Part shown: positions 1-8,872 of the stretch, piece by piece | Layout of the letters: every line of letters starts with the position of its first letter | Position numbering within the stretch: position 1 is the first letter of the stretch | Assembly: GCF_011601275.1 (NCBI RefSeq) | Contig: NZ_JAAOLY010000017.1 | Location: 1 to 64,000 of the forward strand | DNA length: 64,000 nucleotides | Direction of reading: 5' to 3' | Source of the DNA: Janthinobacterium lividum | GTDB taxonomy: Bacteria; Pseudomonadota; Gammaproteobacteria; Burkholderiales; Burkholderiaceae_D | Notes under the pieces: model-generated | What the model was told of the DNA's origin: nothing | Seen by the model: the letters and a program-made list of their open reading frames with translations, nothing else | Database searches by the model: none | Made by a program: the position numbers and the translations under genes

Positions 1-40
1 CCGCCATGATTTCGGCCCTTCCGCCCAGGAGCAGGCGGAC

Positions 41-1069
41 TTGCGCGAGCACGCCGCTTTTACCGCCACACAAGACCCGGTAGCGCTGTCGGCGGCCACC
101 TGGTTCAGCCGGCGCCATGACCTCGATGCGCAAAGCCAGGCCGAATTTGCCGCCTGGCTGGCGGCCGATGCGCTGCACACGCACACGTATGCTCAGTTGC
201 AAGACAGCTATCGCGCGGCGCGCCGGATTCCCGTACAGGTCGCCGCCCGCTGGACAGTGCCAGCGCCATCCCCCCGCCGCCCGCTTCTGCGCTCCCTGCG
301 CGTGCTGCCGTATGCGGCCGCCGCCATGCTGTTGCTCGGCGTGGGGGCGGGCGGCTACCAGTGGTGGCAGCAGCAAGCCGTGTTCAGCCAGTCGTACGCC
401 ACCTTGCGCGGCCAGCGCCTGGCCGTCACCCTGCCCGATGGCAGCACGCTGCAGCTTGATACGGCCACGCAATTGCACGTCACCCTGTATCGCCAGCGGC
501 GCGAAGTGCGCCTGGCGCACGGCGAAGCGCTGTTCCGGGTGCAAGCGAAGCAAGGACAAGCTTTCGACGTGCTCAGCGGTCCTGTGACGGTGAAGGTAGT
601 GGGCACGCAGTTTGCCGTGCGCAACACTCTGCTCCAGGACGGCCAGCTGCGCGTGGCGGTGCAGCATGGCCATGTGCGCGTGGCGGGCGCGCGGCAAGAC
701 AGCGTCGAGCTGACGGCCGGCCAGGGCGTGACGGCCGACGCCGGCGGCCGCCTGTCGGTCGTCGCCAGCCTGGCCCCCGGCAGCGTGGCGCCGTGGCGCG
801 ACGGCAGGATCACCTTCGACAACGTGCCGCTGGGCGCGGCGCTGGCCGAGTTCGAGCGCTATGGCGACACGGGCCTGCTCGTGCGCGATGCCGCCGTGGC
901 GCGGCTGCGCATCGGCGGCAGCTTCAGCCTGGCCCAGCTCGACCGCTTCGCTGCCGCCCTGCCCCAGCTGCTACCCGTGCAGCTCGTGCGCACGGGCGCC
1001 GCCAGCGAGATCCGCATGGCGGCAAACATGCCTGCGCAGGCGCCCGCCATGCACGTGCCTATAAAATAA
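41..1069 (+). CDS. FecR-family anti-sigma regulator
   Basis: Inner-membrane anti-sigma/signal-transfer protein of a cell-surface signalling system; it should hold a FecI-type sigma factor inactive until the partner receptor binds its siderophore. Visible parts are an N-terminal DUF4880 segment (DPVALSAATWF, about residues 12-60), one membrane helix (about 90-108, LPYAAAAMLLLGVGAGG), the FecR domain (about 115-230, with LPDGSTLQLDTAT and VVGTQFAV), and a C-terminal DUF4974-like part (ITFDNVPLGAALAEFERYG). I chose the TTG at 41 because AGGAG lies at 27-31, nine bases upstream. The frame is open to the window edge, so a start further left is possible. The cognate sigma gene would lie left of the window. 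A TonB receptor with a signalling domain follows 89 bases downstream, as in FecIRA sets. Confidence 0.85.
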   Translation: MREHAAFTATQDPVALSAATWFSRRHDLDAQSQAEFAAWLAADALHTHTYAQLQDSYRAARRIPVQVAARWTVPAPSPRRPLLRSLRVLPYAAAAMLLLGVGAGGYQWWQQQAVFSQSYATLRGQRLAVTLPDGSTLQLDTATQLHVTLYRQRREVRLAHGEALFRVQAKQGQAFDVLSGPVTVKVVGTQFAVRNTLLQDGQLRVAVQHGHVRVAGARQDSVELTAGQGVTADAGGRLSVVASLAPGSVAPWRDGRITFDNVPLGAALAEFERYGDTGLLVRDAAVARLRIGGSFSLAQLDRFAAALPQLLPVQLVRTGAASEIRMAANMPAQAPAMHVPIK

Positions 1070-1070
1070 A

Positions 1071-1096
1071 TAAAAATCAGTCGCATTCGCAGGTGA
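1071..1096 (+). promoter_or_regulatory. candidate ECF-sigma promoter region before receptor
   Basis: The octamer TAAAAATC at 1071-1078 lies just after the anti-sigma stop codon and 88 bases before the receptor start; GTGA follows at 1093-1096. The same octamer sits 87 bases before the other receptor that follows an anti-sigma gene (10713-10720). Iron-starvation sigma factors of the PvdS/OrbS type recognise A/T-rich -35 elements such as TAAAT, so this may be the signalling-dependent promoter. The -10 (CGT) element is not clear here. Confidence 0.3.
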
Positions 1097-1158
1097 GGAT
1101 TTTCTCTGCTGCCGCGTCTACCAGGTTAATCGATAACAAGTAACCTGGAGAATGCTGC

Positions 1159-3582
1159 ATGTGGTCCCCCCGTCTCAATCTGCAACCCGCCCCCTTCGCC
1201 TTGGCCGCCATGCTGGCTTTGGGCAACGTTCCCCTGGCACAGGCGCAAACCTTGTCACCCTTCAAATTGGCCATCACCGCCCAGCCGCTGGGCCAGGCCC
1301 TGAATGAACTGGCGCGGCAAGCCAATTTGCAACTGCTGTTCGCGCCGGAACTGGTAGCGGGCAAGACGACGCCCGCCGTCAGCGGCATCCTCAGCGTGCG
1401 CGATGGCCTTGATCGCCTGCTGGCGGGCAGCGGCTTGCAGGCGGCTATCGACGGCAATGCCGTCATCATCAAGGCGGCGCCCAAGGCCGCGCATGAGACG
1501 GCAACCCTGTCGGAAATCACCGTCAGTGCCAGCGGCGAGCGCACGGCCACCAGCGAAGGCACGGGCGCCTATACGACACGCGCCGTGACCCTGGCGGGCG
1601 CGGAACGCGCGCTGCGCGAGACGCCGCAATCGGTGTCCGTCGTCACGCGCCAGCAGATGGACGACAAAAATCTGTTCACTTTGGACCAGGTGCTGGAGCA
1701 AAGCACGGGCCTGACGCGCATGAACCGCAGCTTCGGCTCGCATGAATTCCTGTCGCGCGGCAATGCCCTGTCTTACCTGATCGATGGCATGCCCGGCATT
1801 TCCGACAATGCCACGGGCTGGCTGATCCCCGACATGGCCGTGTATGACCGCGTCGAAATCCTGCGCGGTTCGGCCGGCCTGATCGTCGGCGCCGGCACGC
1901 CGGGCGGCGTGGCCAACCTGGTGCGCAAGCGCCCGCGCGCCGAAGCGCACGCGGATGTGACGGCCACCGTGGGCAGCTGGAAGCAGCGCCGCATCGAACT
2001 CGATGCGGGCGCGCCCCTGAACGCGGCCGGCACGCTGCGCGGCCGCGCGCTGGTGGCCTATGAAGAGCGCGATTACTTCTATGACGCGGCGCACAGCCGC
2101 ATGCCCCTGTTCTACGGCATCGTCGAGGCGGACCTGGACGCCGCCGCCACCGTGCGCGTCGGCGCGCGTCGCCAGCACACGGTGACGGACGGCTACTGGC
2201 TGTTCGGCCTGCCCCGCTACAGCGATGGCGCCACCTTGCCGATCCGCCGCTCGACCTCGCTGGCGCAGGACTGGAATCGCCATGACGCCACCATCGGCGA
2301 ACTGTTCGCCGACCTCGAACACCGTTTTGGCGGCGACTGGAAGGCCAAGCTTGCCCTCAACCGCACGTATGGGGCCTTCGACCAGCAGGCGGCCATCGTG
2401 CGCGGCAGCATCAATCCCGCCACGCAGCGAGGGGCGCGCCTGTACACGGTCAATTACCGCAAGCAGGATATCGTCACCACGGGCCTGGACGCCAACGTCG
2501 GCGGCAGCTTCCAGGCCTGGGGCGGCAGGCATGAGGTACTGCTGGGCATGAACGCCTCGCGCGCCCTCACCGACGATCATGCGGCCTCGACCTCGCCGGG
2601 CCTGCCCTTCGACGTCTTCCATCCGAACAATACGCTGCTTGCCCGTCCCCCGCATCCGGCCTGGGACTCGCTGCCGCACCTGAACGAGCAGCACTACGGC
2701 GCCTACGCCAGCACGCGCTGGGAACTGCGCCCGGACCTGCATCTGCTGCTGGGCGGCCGCCTGAGCTGGTTCGACAAGCAGACCACGGGCAAGCTGGAGA
2801 CCGACCGCGTCAGCCGCTACAAGGAAAGCCGCGAATTTACGCCCTACGCGGGCCTGGTGCTCGACCTCGACAAGCGCTGGTCCGTGTACGGCAGCTATGC
2901 CAGCATCTTCCAGCCGCAAAGCCTGTACTACACCCTCGGCGGACAGCCTTTGAAACCCGTCGTCGGCGATACCTATGAGGCTGGCGTGAAGGGAGAGCTG
3001 TACGACGGCCGCCTGAACGTGGCGCTGGCCGCCTTCCGCATCGACAAGCGCGATACGGCCGTGTACGACGAGGCCAGCAATGACGATTGCCTGAAGTGGG
3101 ACGTGACGGGCAGCTGCTACCGCAATGGCCGCCCCATCCGCAGCACGGGCATCGACGCGGACGCCAGCGGCGAAGTGCTGCCGGGCTGGCAGCTGTCGTC
3201 CGGCTACACCTACAATATCGCGCGCGGCGAAGGCGACGAAACGCCGCCCACCGTCACGCCCAAGCACATGCTGCGCGTGTCGACCAGCTACCGCCTGCCC
3301 GGCGCTTGGAATCACTGGACGGTGGGCGGCGGCGTCTCGGCACAAAGCGGTTATGTCTACCGGGCCGATGACAATCCCGACGTGCGTTTCCGCAACGGCG
3401 GGCGCACGGTCTGGGATGCGCGCGCCGCGTATATTTTCAACCGCCACTGGAGCGCCAGCCTCAGCATCGCCAATGTAACGGACAAGACCTACTGGGCCGC
3501 CACAGGCGAATTGCGCCGTGGTAATTACTTCGGCGAGCCGCGCAACATCATCCTCACCGTGCGCTACACGCCGGCGCTGTAA
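1159..3582 (+). CDS. TonB-dependent siderophore receptor with signalling (STN) domain
   Basis: Outer-membrane receptor for a ferric siderophore, FpvA/FecA type, 807 residues. A signal peptide ends near residue 30 (PLAQAQT). A secretin/TonB short N-terminal domain follows (about 35-112, ITAQPLGQALNELARQANL), the part that contacts FecR in the periplasm. Next are a TonB-box-like region, the plug (RETPQSVSVVTRQQMDD, about 155-280) and a 22-strand barrel ending with the usual aromatic-rich C-terminal strand (NIILTVRYTPAL). The start at 1159 has GGAG at 1147-1150. The STN domain and the FecR gene immediately upstream make it the input receptor of that signalling set. Which siderophore it binds cannot be read from the sequence. 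Confidence 0.9.
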   Translation: MWSPRLNLQPAPFALAAMLALGNVPLAQAQTLSPFKLAITAQPLGQALNELARQANLQLLFAPELVAGKTTPAVSGILSVRDGLDRLLAGSGLQAAIDGNAVIIKAAPKAAHETATLSEITVSASGERTATSEGTGAYTTRAVTLAGAERALRETPQSVSVVTRQQMDDKNLFTLDQVLEQSTGLTRMNRSFGSHEFLSRGNALSYLIDGMPGISDNATGWLIPDMAVYDRVEILRGSAGLIVGAGTPGGVANLVRKRPRAEAHADVTATVGSWKQRRIELDAGAPLNAAGTLRGRALVAYEERDYFYDAAHSRMPLFYGIVEADLDAAATVRVGARRQHTVTDGYWLFGLPRYSDGATLPIRRSTSLAQDWNRHDATIGELFADLEHRFGGDWKAKLALNRTYGAFDQQAAIVRGSINPATQRGARLYTVNYRKQDIVTTGLDANVGGSFQAWGGRHEVLLGMNASRALTDDHAASTSPGLPFDVFHPNNTLLARPPHPAWDSLPHLNEQHYGAYASTRWELRPDLHLLLGGRLSWFDKQTTGKLETDRVSRYKESREFTPYAGLVLDLDKRWSVYGSYASIFQPQSLYYTLGGQPLKPVVGDTYEAGVKGELYDGRLNVALAAFRIDKRDTAVYDEASNDDCLKWDVTGSCYRNGRPIRSTGIDADASGEVLPGWQLSSGYTYNIARGEGDETPPTVTPKHMLRVSTSYRLPGAWNHWTVGGGVSAQSGYVYRADDNPDVRFRNGGRTVWDARAAYIFNRHWSASLSIANVTDKTYWAATGELRRGNYFGEPRNIILTVRYTPAL

Positions 3583-3603
3583 GCCCCCGCGCAGCCAGCA
3601 TCG

Positions 3604-3645
3604 CGCGCCACGGCCGCCCCAGTACAGGGGCGGCCGTGCGCGTTT
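3604..3645 (+). terminator. GC-rich hairpin after receptor gene
   Basis: A perfect 12-bp stem, CACGGCCGCCCC (3609-3620) with GGGGCGGCCGTG (3627-3638), loop AGTACA. It extends by CGCG/CGCG across a one-base bulge and ends in TTT. The short T run makes it an imperfect intrinsic terminator, but its place between the end of one receptor gene and the promoter of the next fits. Confidence 0.6.
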
Positions 3646-3659
3646 ACAACATCTCACTC

Positions 3660-3688
3660 TTGCATGTCTCACAACCCCGCACTATAAT
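3660..3688 (+). promoter_or_regulatory. sigma-70 promoter of the siderophore uptake operon
   Basis: TTGCAT (3660-3665), a 17-base spacer, then a perfect TATAAT (3683-3688). The Fur-box match at 3686-3704 overlaps the -10 element, so iron-loaded Fur would block RNA polymerase directly. It drives the receptor gene starting at 3857 and probably the five or six genes after it. Confidence 0.7.
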
Positions 3689-3704
3689 AAGAATAGTTCT
3701 CATT
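3686..3704. promoter_or_regulatory. Fur box
   Basis: AATAAGAATAGTTCTCATT is a 19-base near-palindrome that differs at two positions from the AATGAGAATAATTCTCATT form of Fur box often seen before beta- and gamma-proteobacterial siderophore receptors. It overlaps the -10 box of a strong promoter, the usual arrangement for iron repression. Confidence 0.8.
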
Positions 3705-3856
3705 CACATTTAGACTCGCCAGAGTCTGCACGCAGTCGCCTGACTGCCGTACGGCTGGATGACACGCTGCGCCAGCCAGGCTACACCGCCAAGCAAGCCT
3801 CCCATACCAAAAACGCCCACCGTCCGACGGCAGGCACACGAGAAGAAGGATGTTTC

Positions 3857-6118
3857 ATGGCGCGAGCAGTTTCGCTGGCCGGCATGGTGGCCAGCCCGTT
3901 TTCCCCAACCGTTGGCAATACCGTCCTGCGTCCGCTGGCCGCCGCCGCACAGGCGGCATTGCTAGCGGCGACGCTGGGCGCAGGCACGGCGCTGGCCGCC
4001 GATACGAGCGCCAAGCCGGAGGAAGCCACCCTGAGCGAAATCAAGGTGCTGGGCCAGCAAGACAAGGCGTCGACCGAGAACACCGGTTCCTACACCACCA
4101 GACAGATGGCCACGGCCACGCGCATGGGCCTGTCGATCCGCGAAACGCCGCAATCGATTTCCGTGGTGACGCGCCAGCGCATGGACGACATGGGGCTGAA
4201 CAGCCTGGCCGAGGTGCTGGTGCAATCGACGGGTGTGACGGTGCAGGAAAACGACAGCGAACGCACGAGTTTTTCAGCGCGCGGCTTTTCCATCGGCAAC
4301 TATCAGATCGACGGCGTGGCCGTCAATTCGGGTAGCAATGCGCTGTTCGACACGGCCATCTATGACCGCATCGAAATCGTGCGCGGCGCCACGGGCCTGG
4401 TCAGCGGCAATGGCGACCCGTCGGCCACCATCAACATGCTGCACAAGCGTCCTGGCAAGGAATTTTCCGCCTCGGCCGGCCTGACCGTCGGTTCCTGGCG
4501 CAAGGTGCGGCTCGAAGGCGACATCAGCGCACCGTTGAATGCGGACGGCAGCATCCGCGGAAGAGTCGTCGTGGCCGGCCAGAACCGCCATTCCTACATG
4601 GACCTGTACCGGGAACGCAAGCTGGCGGGCGCCGTCATCGTCGAGGCGGACCTGACGCCGGACACTCTGCTGACGGCCGGCATCGATTACCAGAAAAATA
4701 CGCCGAAGGGCACCAGCTGGGGCACCACGCCCCTGTTCTTCTCGGACGGCACGCCGGCCAACATGCCCCGCTCGTTCAACATGGCGGCCAAGTGGAGCAG
4801 CTGGGAGCGCGCATTCGAAAACAAATACGTCTACCTCGAGCACCGCTTCGCCAACGACTGGAAGGTCAAGGCTGCGTATGGCCGCCTGGACAGCTCCTCG
4901 AACGGCAAGCTGTTCTACGGCGGCAGCGGCTATCCGAAACGCGACGGCAGCGGCCTGGAAGTCTGGAGCGGCGCCTTCCCCTACGATGAAAAGCAGGACA
5001 ACTACGACCTGTCGGCCAATGGCACCTTCCCCCTGTTCGGCCGCCCGCACGACCTGGTGCTGGGCGTGAACGGCTGGAAGCGCACCGGCACGACGAATGA
5101 AACACTGCTGCCCGATCCGCTGCCTTACGCCACCACCATCCCCGACTTCCGCCACTGGACCGGCGACGTGCCTGAGCCGGTACTCACGCACACAGGCGCG
5201 CGCGACGTCGCCACCACCAAGCAGTCGGGCGCCTTCATCGCCACGCGCATCAATGTCACGGACAGTTTCAAGGTACTGGCCGGCGCGCGCGTCTCCCGCT
5301 GGGAAACGTATAACGACCGCATCGATGCCCAGGGCCGTTTCGTGAAACGCAGTTCCGCCTACAAGACGGACGATGTCGTCACGCCCTATGCGGGCATGGT
5401 GCTCGACGTCAGCAAGAGCACCTCGCTGTACGCCAGTTACACGGACCTGTTCAAGCCGCAAAACCTGAAGGACAAGAACAACGCCTTCCTCGACCCGATC
5501 ACGGGCAGCAACGTGGAAGCGGGCGTGAAGAGCGAATTCTTCGACGGCGCCGTGAATGCCTCGTTCGCCGTGTATGAAGCCAAGCAGGACAACCTGGGCG
5601 AGGAAGACAGATCGGTGCCGCTGACCTTCGTGCTGCCGGACGGTAGCCTCCCCTATGTCTCTTCGGGCAAGGGCACCAAAAGCCGCGGCTACGAGACGGA
5701 AGTGTCGGGCAGCCCCTTGAACGGCTGGCAGCTGTTCGCCGGCTACACGCACAACAAATCGAAGACGGGCAAGGGCGTGGTGACCAACACCATCCAGCCG
5801 ACCAATATGCTGCGTGTCTCGACCACCTACCGCCTGCCGGGCGAGCTGCAAAACTTCACCGTCGGCGGCGGCTTGAACTGGCAGAACGAGATCTACACGA
5901 CGGCCACGCTGCCGAACAAAAACAAGGTCCGGGTCAGCCAGGGCAGCTATGTGCTGGCCAACCTGATGGCGCGCTACCAGATCAGCCCGAAAGTGTCGGC
6001 CAGCCTGAATGTCAACAACCTGTTCGACAAGACGTATTTCCGCCGCGTGGGTTTCTATAACGGCGGCTATTACGGCGAGCCGCGCAACGTGGCGCTGAAC
6101 CTGCGCTACCAGTACTGA
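3857..6118 (+). CDS. TonB-dependent siderophore receptor (no STN domain)
   Basis: Ferric-siderophore receptor of the outer membrane, 753 residues from the ATG at 3857, which has AGAAGGA six bases upstream. The leader is long (about 50 residues, hydrophobic core AAAAQAALLAATLGAG, ending near ALAA), then a TonB box region (ATLSEIKVLG), plug (RETPQSISVVTRQRMDD) and barrel ending ALNLRYQY. Unlike its two neighbours it has no secretin-like signalling domain, so it should transport without talking to a FecR. A Fur box and sigma-70 promoter precede it, and the four following genes form the accessory set typical of siderophore receptors with an inner-membrane reductase. The frame is open far upstream, but that extension runs back over the promoter and is not coding. 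Confidence 0.9.
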   Translation: MARAVSLAGMVASPFSPTVGNTVLRPLAAAAQAALLAATLGAGTALAADTSAKPEEATLSEIKVLGQQDKASTENTGSYTTRQMATATRMGLSIRETPQSISVVTRQRMDDMGLNSLAEVLVQSTGVTVQENDSERTSFSARGFSIGNYQIDGVAVNSGSNALFDTAIYDRIEIVRGATGLVSGNGDPSATINMLHKRPGKEFSASAGLTVGSWRKVRLEGDISAPLNADGSIRGRVVVAGQNRHSYMDLYRERKLAGAVIVEADLTPDTLLTAGIDYQKNTPKGTSWGTTPLFFSDGTPANMPRSFNMAAKWSSWERAFENKYVYLEHRFANDWKVKAAYGRLDSSSNGKLFYGGSGYPKRDGSGLEVWSGAFPYDEKQDNYDLSANGTFPLFGRPHDLVLGVNGWKRTGTTNETLLPDPLPYATTIPDFRHWTGDVPEPVLTHTGARDVATTKQSGAFIATRINVTDSFKVLAGARVSRWETYNDRIDAQGRFVKRSSAYKTDDVVTPYAGMVLDVSKSTSLYASYTDLFKPQNLKDKNNAFLDPITGSNVEAGVKSEFFDGAVNASFAVYEAKQDNLGEEDRSVPLTFVLPDGSLPYVSSGKGTKSRGYETEVSGSPLNGWQLFAGYTHNKSKTGKGVVTNTIQPTNMLRVSTTYRLPGELQNFTVGGGLNWQNEIYTTATLPNKNKVRVSQGSYVLANLMARYQISPKVSASLNVNNLFDKTYFRRVGFYNGGYYGEPRNVALNLRYQY

Positions 6119-6168
6119 CACAAGACGCGGCCGATTTTCCATTCACATAACAAGATAAGGGATACACC

Positions 6169-6915
6169 ATGCACATCACTTCCATCGCGCGCCTCGGCGC
6201 CCTCGCCACCACCCTGCTGGGCGCGGCCCTCGTTTCCGGCAGCGCCAGCGCTCACCAGATCTGGCTGCAGCAGGACGGCAAGGCGGCCAGCGTGTATTTC
6301 GGCGAATTCGGCGACAACCTGCGCGAAGCGTCGCCCGGCCTGCTGGACAAGTTCAGCATCAAGAGCGTGACGTGGATTTCACCGTCCGGCAACAAGCCGC
6401 TGCAAGCGAGCAAGCAGGCCGGCGCCTTCATCTTGAATGGCAAGGTGGGCGCCGGCGAGAGCATCATCGTCGAGGAAAACAACTACCCGTCGTGGGAAGA
6501 GAAAAAGGATGGCAAGGCCGCGCGCACCGTGTGGATCCCGGCCGCGCGCCTGATCGCCGACGGAAAGGCGCAAGCGCCCGCGCTGACCCTGGACCTGGTG
6601 CCAACGGGACAACCGGGCCAGTTCCAGGTCAGCTACCAGGGCAAGCCGCTGGCGCAGGCCAAGGTTAACGCCGTGGTGCAATCGGGCTGGGGCAAGGAAG
6701 CGTGGAGCGATGCGCAAGGCCTGGTCAGCTTCGCGCTGCCATGGAAAGGCACCTATGTGCTGGAAGTGCAGCACACGGACAAGACAGCCGGCCAGCGCGG
6801 CGCGCAATCCTATGACAAGGCCATGTTCGTGACCACCCTGAGCCTGGTGCAGCCGCAAGGCGTGACGCCGCTGCCGGCCGGTCCGGCCGTCCCCCCCGGC
6901 AAGGATCACGACTGA
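6169..6915 (+). CDS. DUF4198-domain periplasmic protein
   Basis: 248-residue exported protein with a clear signal peptide (LLGAALVSGSASAHQ). The mature protein begins with the HQIWLQQ start common in DUF4198 proteins, followed by beta-rich segments including a carboxypeptidase-regulatory-like fold (QVSYQGKPLAQAKVNAVVQ). The family is found beside TonB receptors and PepSY reductases and is often annotated as a metal-transport accessory protein; its biochemical role is not established. It lies 50 bases after the receptor and 2 bases before the next gene, so it belongs to the Fur-controlled operon. A role in holding or passing the metal complex in the periplasm is inference. Confidence 0.8.
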   Translation: MHITSIARLGALATTLLGAALVSGSASAHQIWLQQDGKAASVYFGEFGDNLREASPGLLDKFSIKSVTWISPSGNKPLQASKQAGAFILNGKVGAGESIIVEENNYPSWEEKKDGKAARTVWIPAARLIADGKAQAPALTLDLVPTGQPGQFQVSYQGKPLAQAKVNAVVQSGWGKEAWSDAQGLVSFALPWKGTYVLEVQHTDKTAGQRGAQSYDKAMFVTTLSLVQPQGVTPLPAGPAVPPGKDHD

Positions 6916-6917
6916 TC

Positions 6918-7253
6918 ATGCAAGCGCCAGCCTTCACTAAAATGCCGCGCCTGCGGCTGTCCGCCGGCGCCGTGTACCGGCTCGGCGTCGCGTCGCGCAG
7001 CGTGGCGGCCATCGTTGGCGGCTACGTGCTGGCCGCGCTGGTTACCATGCTGCTGTCGGTGAGCCTGCCCATGGCCCGTTCCGAAGCCGTCATGACAGCC
7101 ACCCTGCTGTCGTTTTCCATCTACACCTGCGCCGTGATGTGGGTCTTCGCCACGCGCAGCGCCCTGCGCGCCTGGCTGGGCCTTCTGATTCCGGCCGCCG
7201 TCATCGCCGCCATCCTGCAGTGGATGGACGCACTATCCTGGAGTCTCGCATGA
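6918..7253 (+). CDS. DUF3649 inner-membrane protein
   Basis: 111-residue membrane protein with three hydrophobic helices (about residues 30-50, 57-75 and 84-103) and no soluble domain. It matches the DUF3649 family, which occurs next to PepSY-type iron reductases. Its stop overlaps the start of the reductase gene (ATGA at 7250-7253), a sign of translational coupling. It probably stabilises or assists the reductase in the inner membrane; no catalytic residue can be pointed to. Confidence 0.75.
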   Translation: MQAPAFTKMPRLRLSAGAVYRLGVASRSVAAIVGGYVLAALVTMLLSVSLPMARSEAVMTATLLSFSIYTCAVMWVFATRSALRAWLGLLIPAAVIAAILQWMDALSWSLA

Positions 7254-8872
7254 AAGAAGGTTTCCGCCAGTCGATGGCATGGCTGCACACCTGGTCCGGC
7301 CTGCTCGTCTGTTGGATTTTATTGCTGGTGTTTTGCGCCGGCACGGCCAGCTACTACCGCAACGAAATCACCTTGTGGATGCAGCCCGAACTGCATGGCG
7401 CCGCCGCCAGCGAGGTAAGCACCGAGGAAGCGGCCAAGGTCGCGCAGAAGGCGATGGAAGAGCGGGCCGAAGGCGCCACGCGCTGGTTCATCAGCCTGCC
7501 CGGCGAGCGCAGCGCCGCCACCCAGCTGGGCTGGAGCAAGCCGTCGAAGCCCGGTGAAAAGAAACGCGGACGGCGCGGCAATTTTCATAGCGAAAAAGCC
7601 GACCCGGCCACGGGCGAGGTGCTGTCCAGGCCGCGCGAGACGCGGGGCGGCGAATTCCTCTACCGCCTGCACTTCGACCTGCACTACATGCCGGCCATCT
7701 GGGCCCGCTGGATCGTGGGTTTCTGCGCCATGTTCATGTTCGTCTCCATCATCAGCGGCATCGTCACGCACAAGCGCATCTTCAAGGACCTGTTTACCTT
7801 CCGGCCGAAAAAGGGCCAGCGCTCGTGGCTCGATGCGCACAACGTGACGGCCGTGCTGGCCCTGCCCTACCACATCATGATCACCTATACGGGCCTGGTC
7901 ACGTTGATGTTTCTGTACATGCCATCGGGCGCCACGGCCGCCTACAAGGGCGACCAGGACGCCTTCTTCGCCGAAGCGTTTCCCGGCCGCTCGGGCGACA
8001 GCAAGCCGGCCGGCGTGGCCGCGCCGCTGACTCCGATCGCGCCCCTCGTGCGCCAGGCGGAACAACACTGGGCCGGCGGCAAGGTCGAGCGCATTTCCGT
8101 CAGCCACCCGGGCGACGCCAACGCCACCATTTCACTGACGCGCGCCGGCGGACGCGACATGTCGTCGAAGCAGCCCTCGATGGAGTTCGATGGCGTGTCC
8201 GGCAAGCTGTTGTCGACCGACGGCGACGCACAGCCCGGCGCGGCCGCCACGCAAGGCGTGATGGTGGGACTGCACGTCGCGCATTTCGGCGGACCGCTGC
8301 TGCGCGCCCTGTTCTTCCTGTCCGGCCTGGCCGGCTGCGCCATGGTCGCCACGGGCGCCCTGCTGTGGGCCGTCAAGACGCGCCAGAAGCAGGCCAAGGC
8401 GCTGGCCGCCGGCACGCGGGCCAGCTTCGGCCTGCGCCTCGTCGAGGCGCTCAACATCGGCGCCATCGCCGGCATCCCGATCGCCTTTGGCGCCTACTTC
8501 TGGGCCAACCGCCTGCTACCGATTGCGATGGAAGACCGGCCGCAAGAGGAAATCGCCTGCTTCTTCGGCGCCTGGGCTCTGGCCGCCATCATCGCCCAGC
8601 TGCGCCCGTCGCGCGCCATGTGGCGCATGCAGCTGGCCGCCGGCGCCTTCCTGCTGGCGTCGCTGCCCGTGCTGAACGTCTTCACCACCGATTCGCATCT
8701 GGGCGTGACCCTGTTCCTGGGCCGCGGCCCCGTAGCGGTGGCCGCCTTCGACCTGGTGGTGCTGGTGCTGGGCCTGGGCCTCGCGTATGCGGCGTTCAGA
8801 CTGAAACCGCTGCCCGTGAAAGCGGCCAAGGCGGCGCCGGTAAAACCGGCGCAAACGATGGAGGCCGCGTGA
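7250..8872 (+). CDS. PepSY-associated membrane reductase (ferrisiderophore reductase-like)
   Basis: 540-residue integral membrane protein of the PepSY_TM family (PiuB/FoxB-like), thought to reduce ferric siderophores at the inner membrane so that iron is released. The first helix is WSGLLVCWILLLVFCAG (about 15-32); a periplasmic loop follows, then helices near 160-180, 200-225, 340-365 and four more toward the C-terminus. Conserved histidines lie in LHTW, LHFDLHYMP, ALPYHIMITY and GLHVAHFGG, candidate haem ligands. I start at the ATG at 7250, which overlaps the previous stop, rather than further upstream. The next gene overlaps by one base (TGATG). The Lys/Ala/Pro-rich C-terminus is low complexity. 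Confidence 0.85.
   Translation: MKEGFRQSMAWLHTWSGLLVCWILLLVFCAGTASYYRNEITLWMQPELHGAAASEVSTEEAAKVAQKAMEERAEGATRWFISLPGERSAATQLGWSKPSKPGEKKRGRRGNFHSEKADPATGEVLSRPRETRGGEFLYRLHFDLHYMPAIWARWIVGFCAMFMFVSIISGIVTHKRIFKDLFTFRPKKGQRSWLDAHNVTAVLALPYHIMITYTGLVTLMFLYMPSGATAAYKGDQDAFFAEAFPGRSGDSKPAGVAAPLTPIAPLVRQAEQHWAGGKVERISVSHPGDANATISLTRAGGRDMSSKQPSMEFDGVSGKLLSTDGDAQPGAAATQGVMVGLHVAHFGGPLLRALFFLSGLAGCAMVATGALLWAVKTRQKQAKALAAGTRASFGLRLVEALNIGAIAGIPIAFGAYFWANRLLPIAMEDRPQEEIACFFGAWALAAIIAQLRPSRAMWRMQLAAGAFLLASLPVLNVFTTDSHLGVTLFLGRGPVAVAAFDLVVLVLGLGLAYAAFRLKPLPVKAAKAAPVKPAQTMEAA

Noticed and set aside
1255..3672. An 805-codon open frame antisense to the first receptor gene, and similar long antisense frames at 4274-6142, 23513-25675, 26955-28841, 42495-44585 and 57544-59307.
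   Set aside because: They are mirrors of real genes in GC-rich DNA: codon-position bias leaves one antisense frame free of stops. Their translations are Arg/Ala/His/Gln-rich with no recognisable motif.
3518..3856. In-frame extension upstream of the second siderophore receptor.
   Set aside because: It covers the terminator, promoter and Fur box, and the signal peptide and ribosome site point to 3857.
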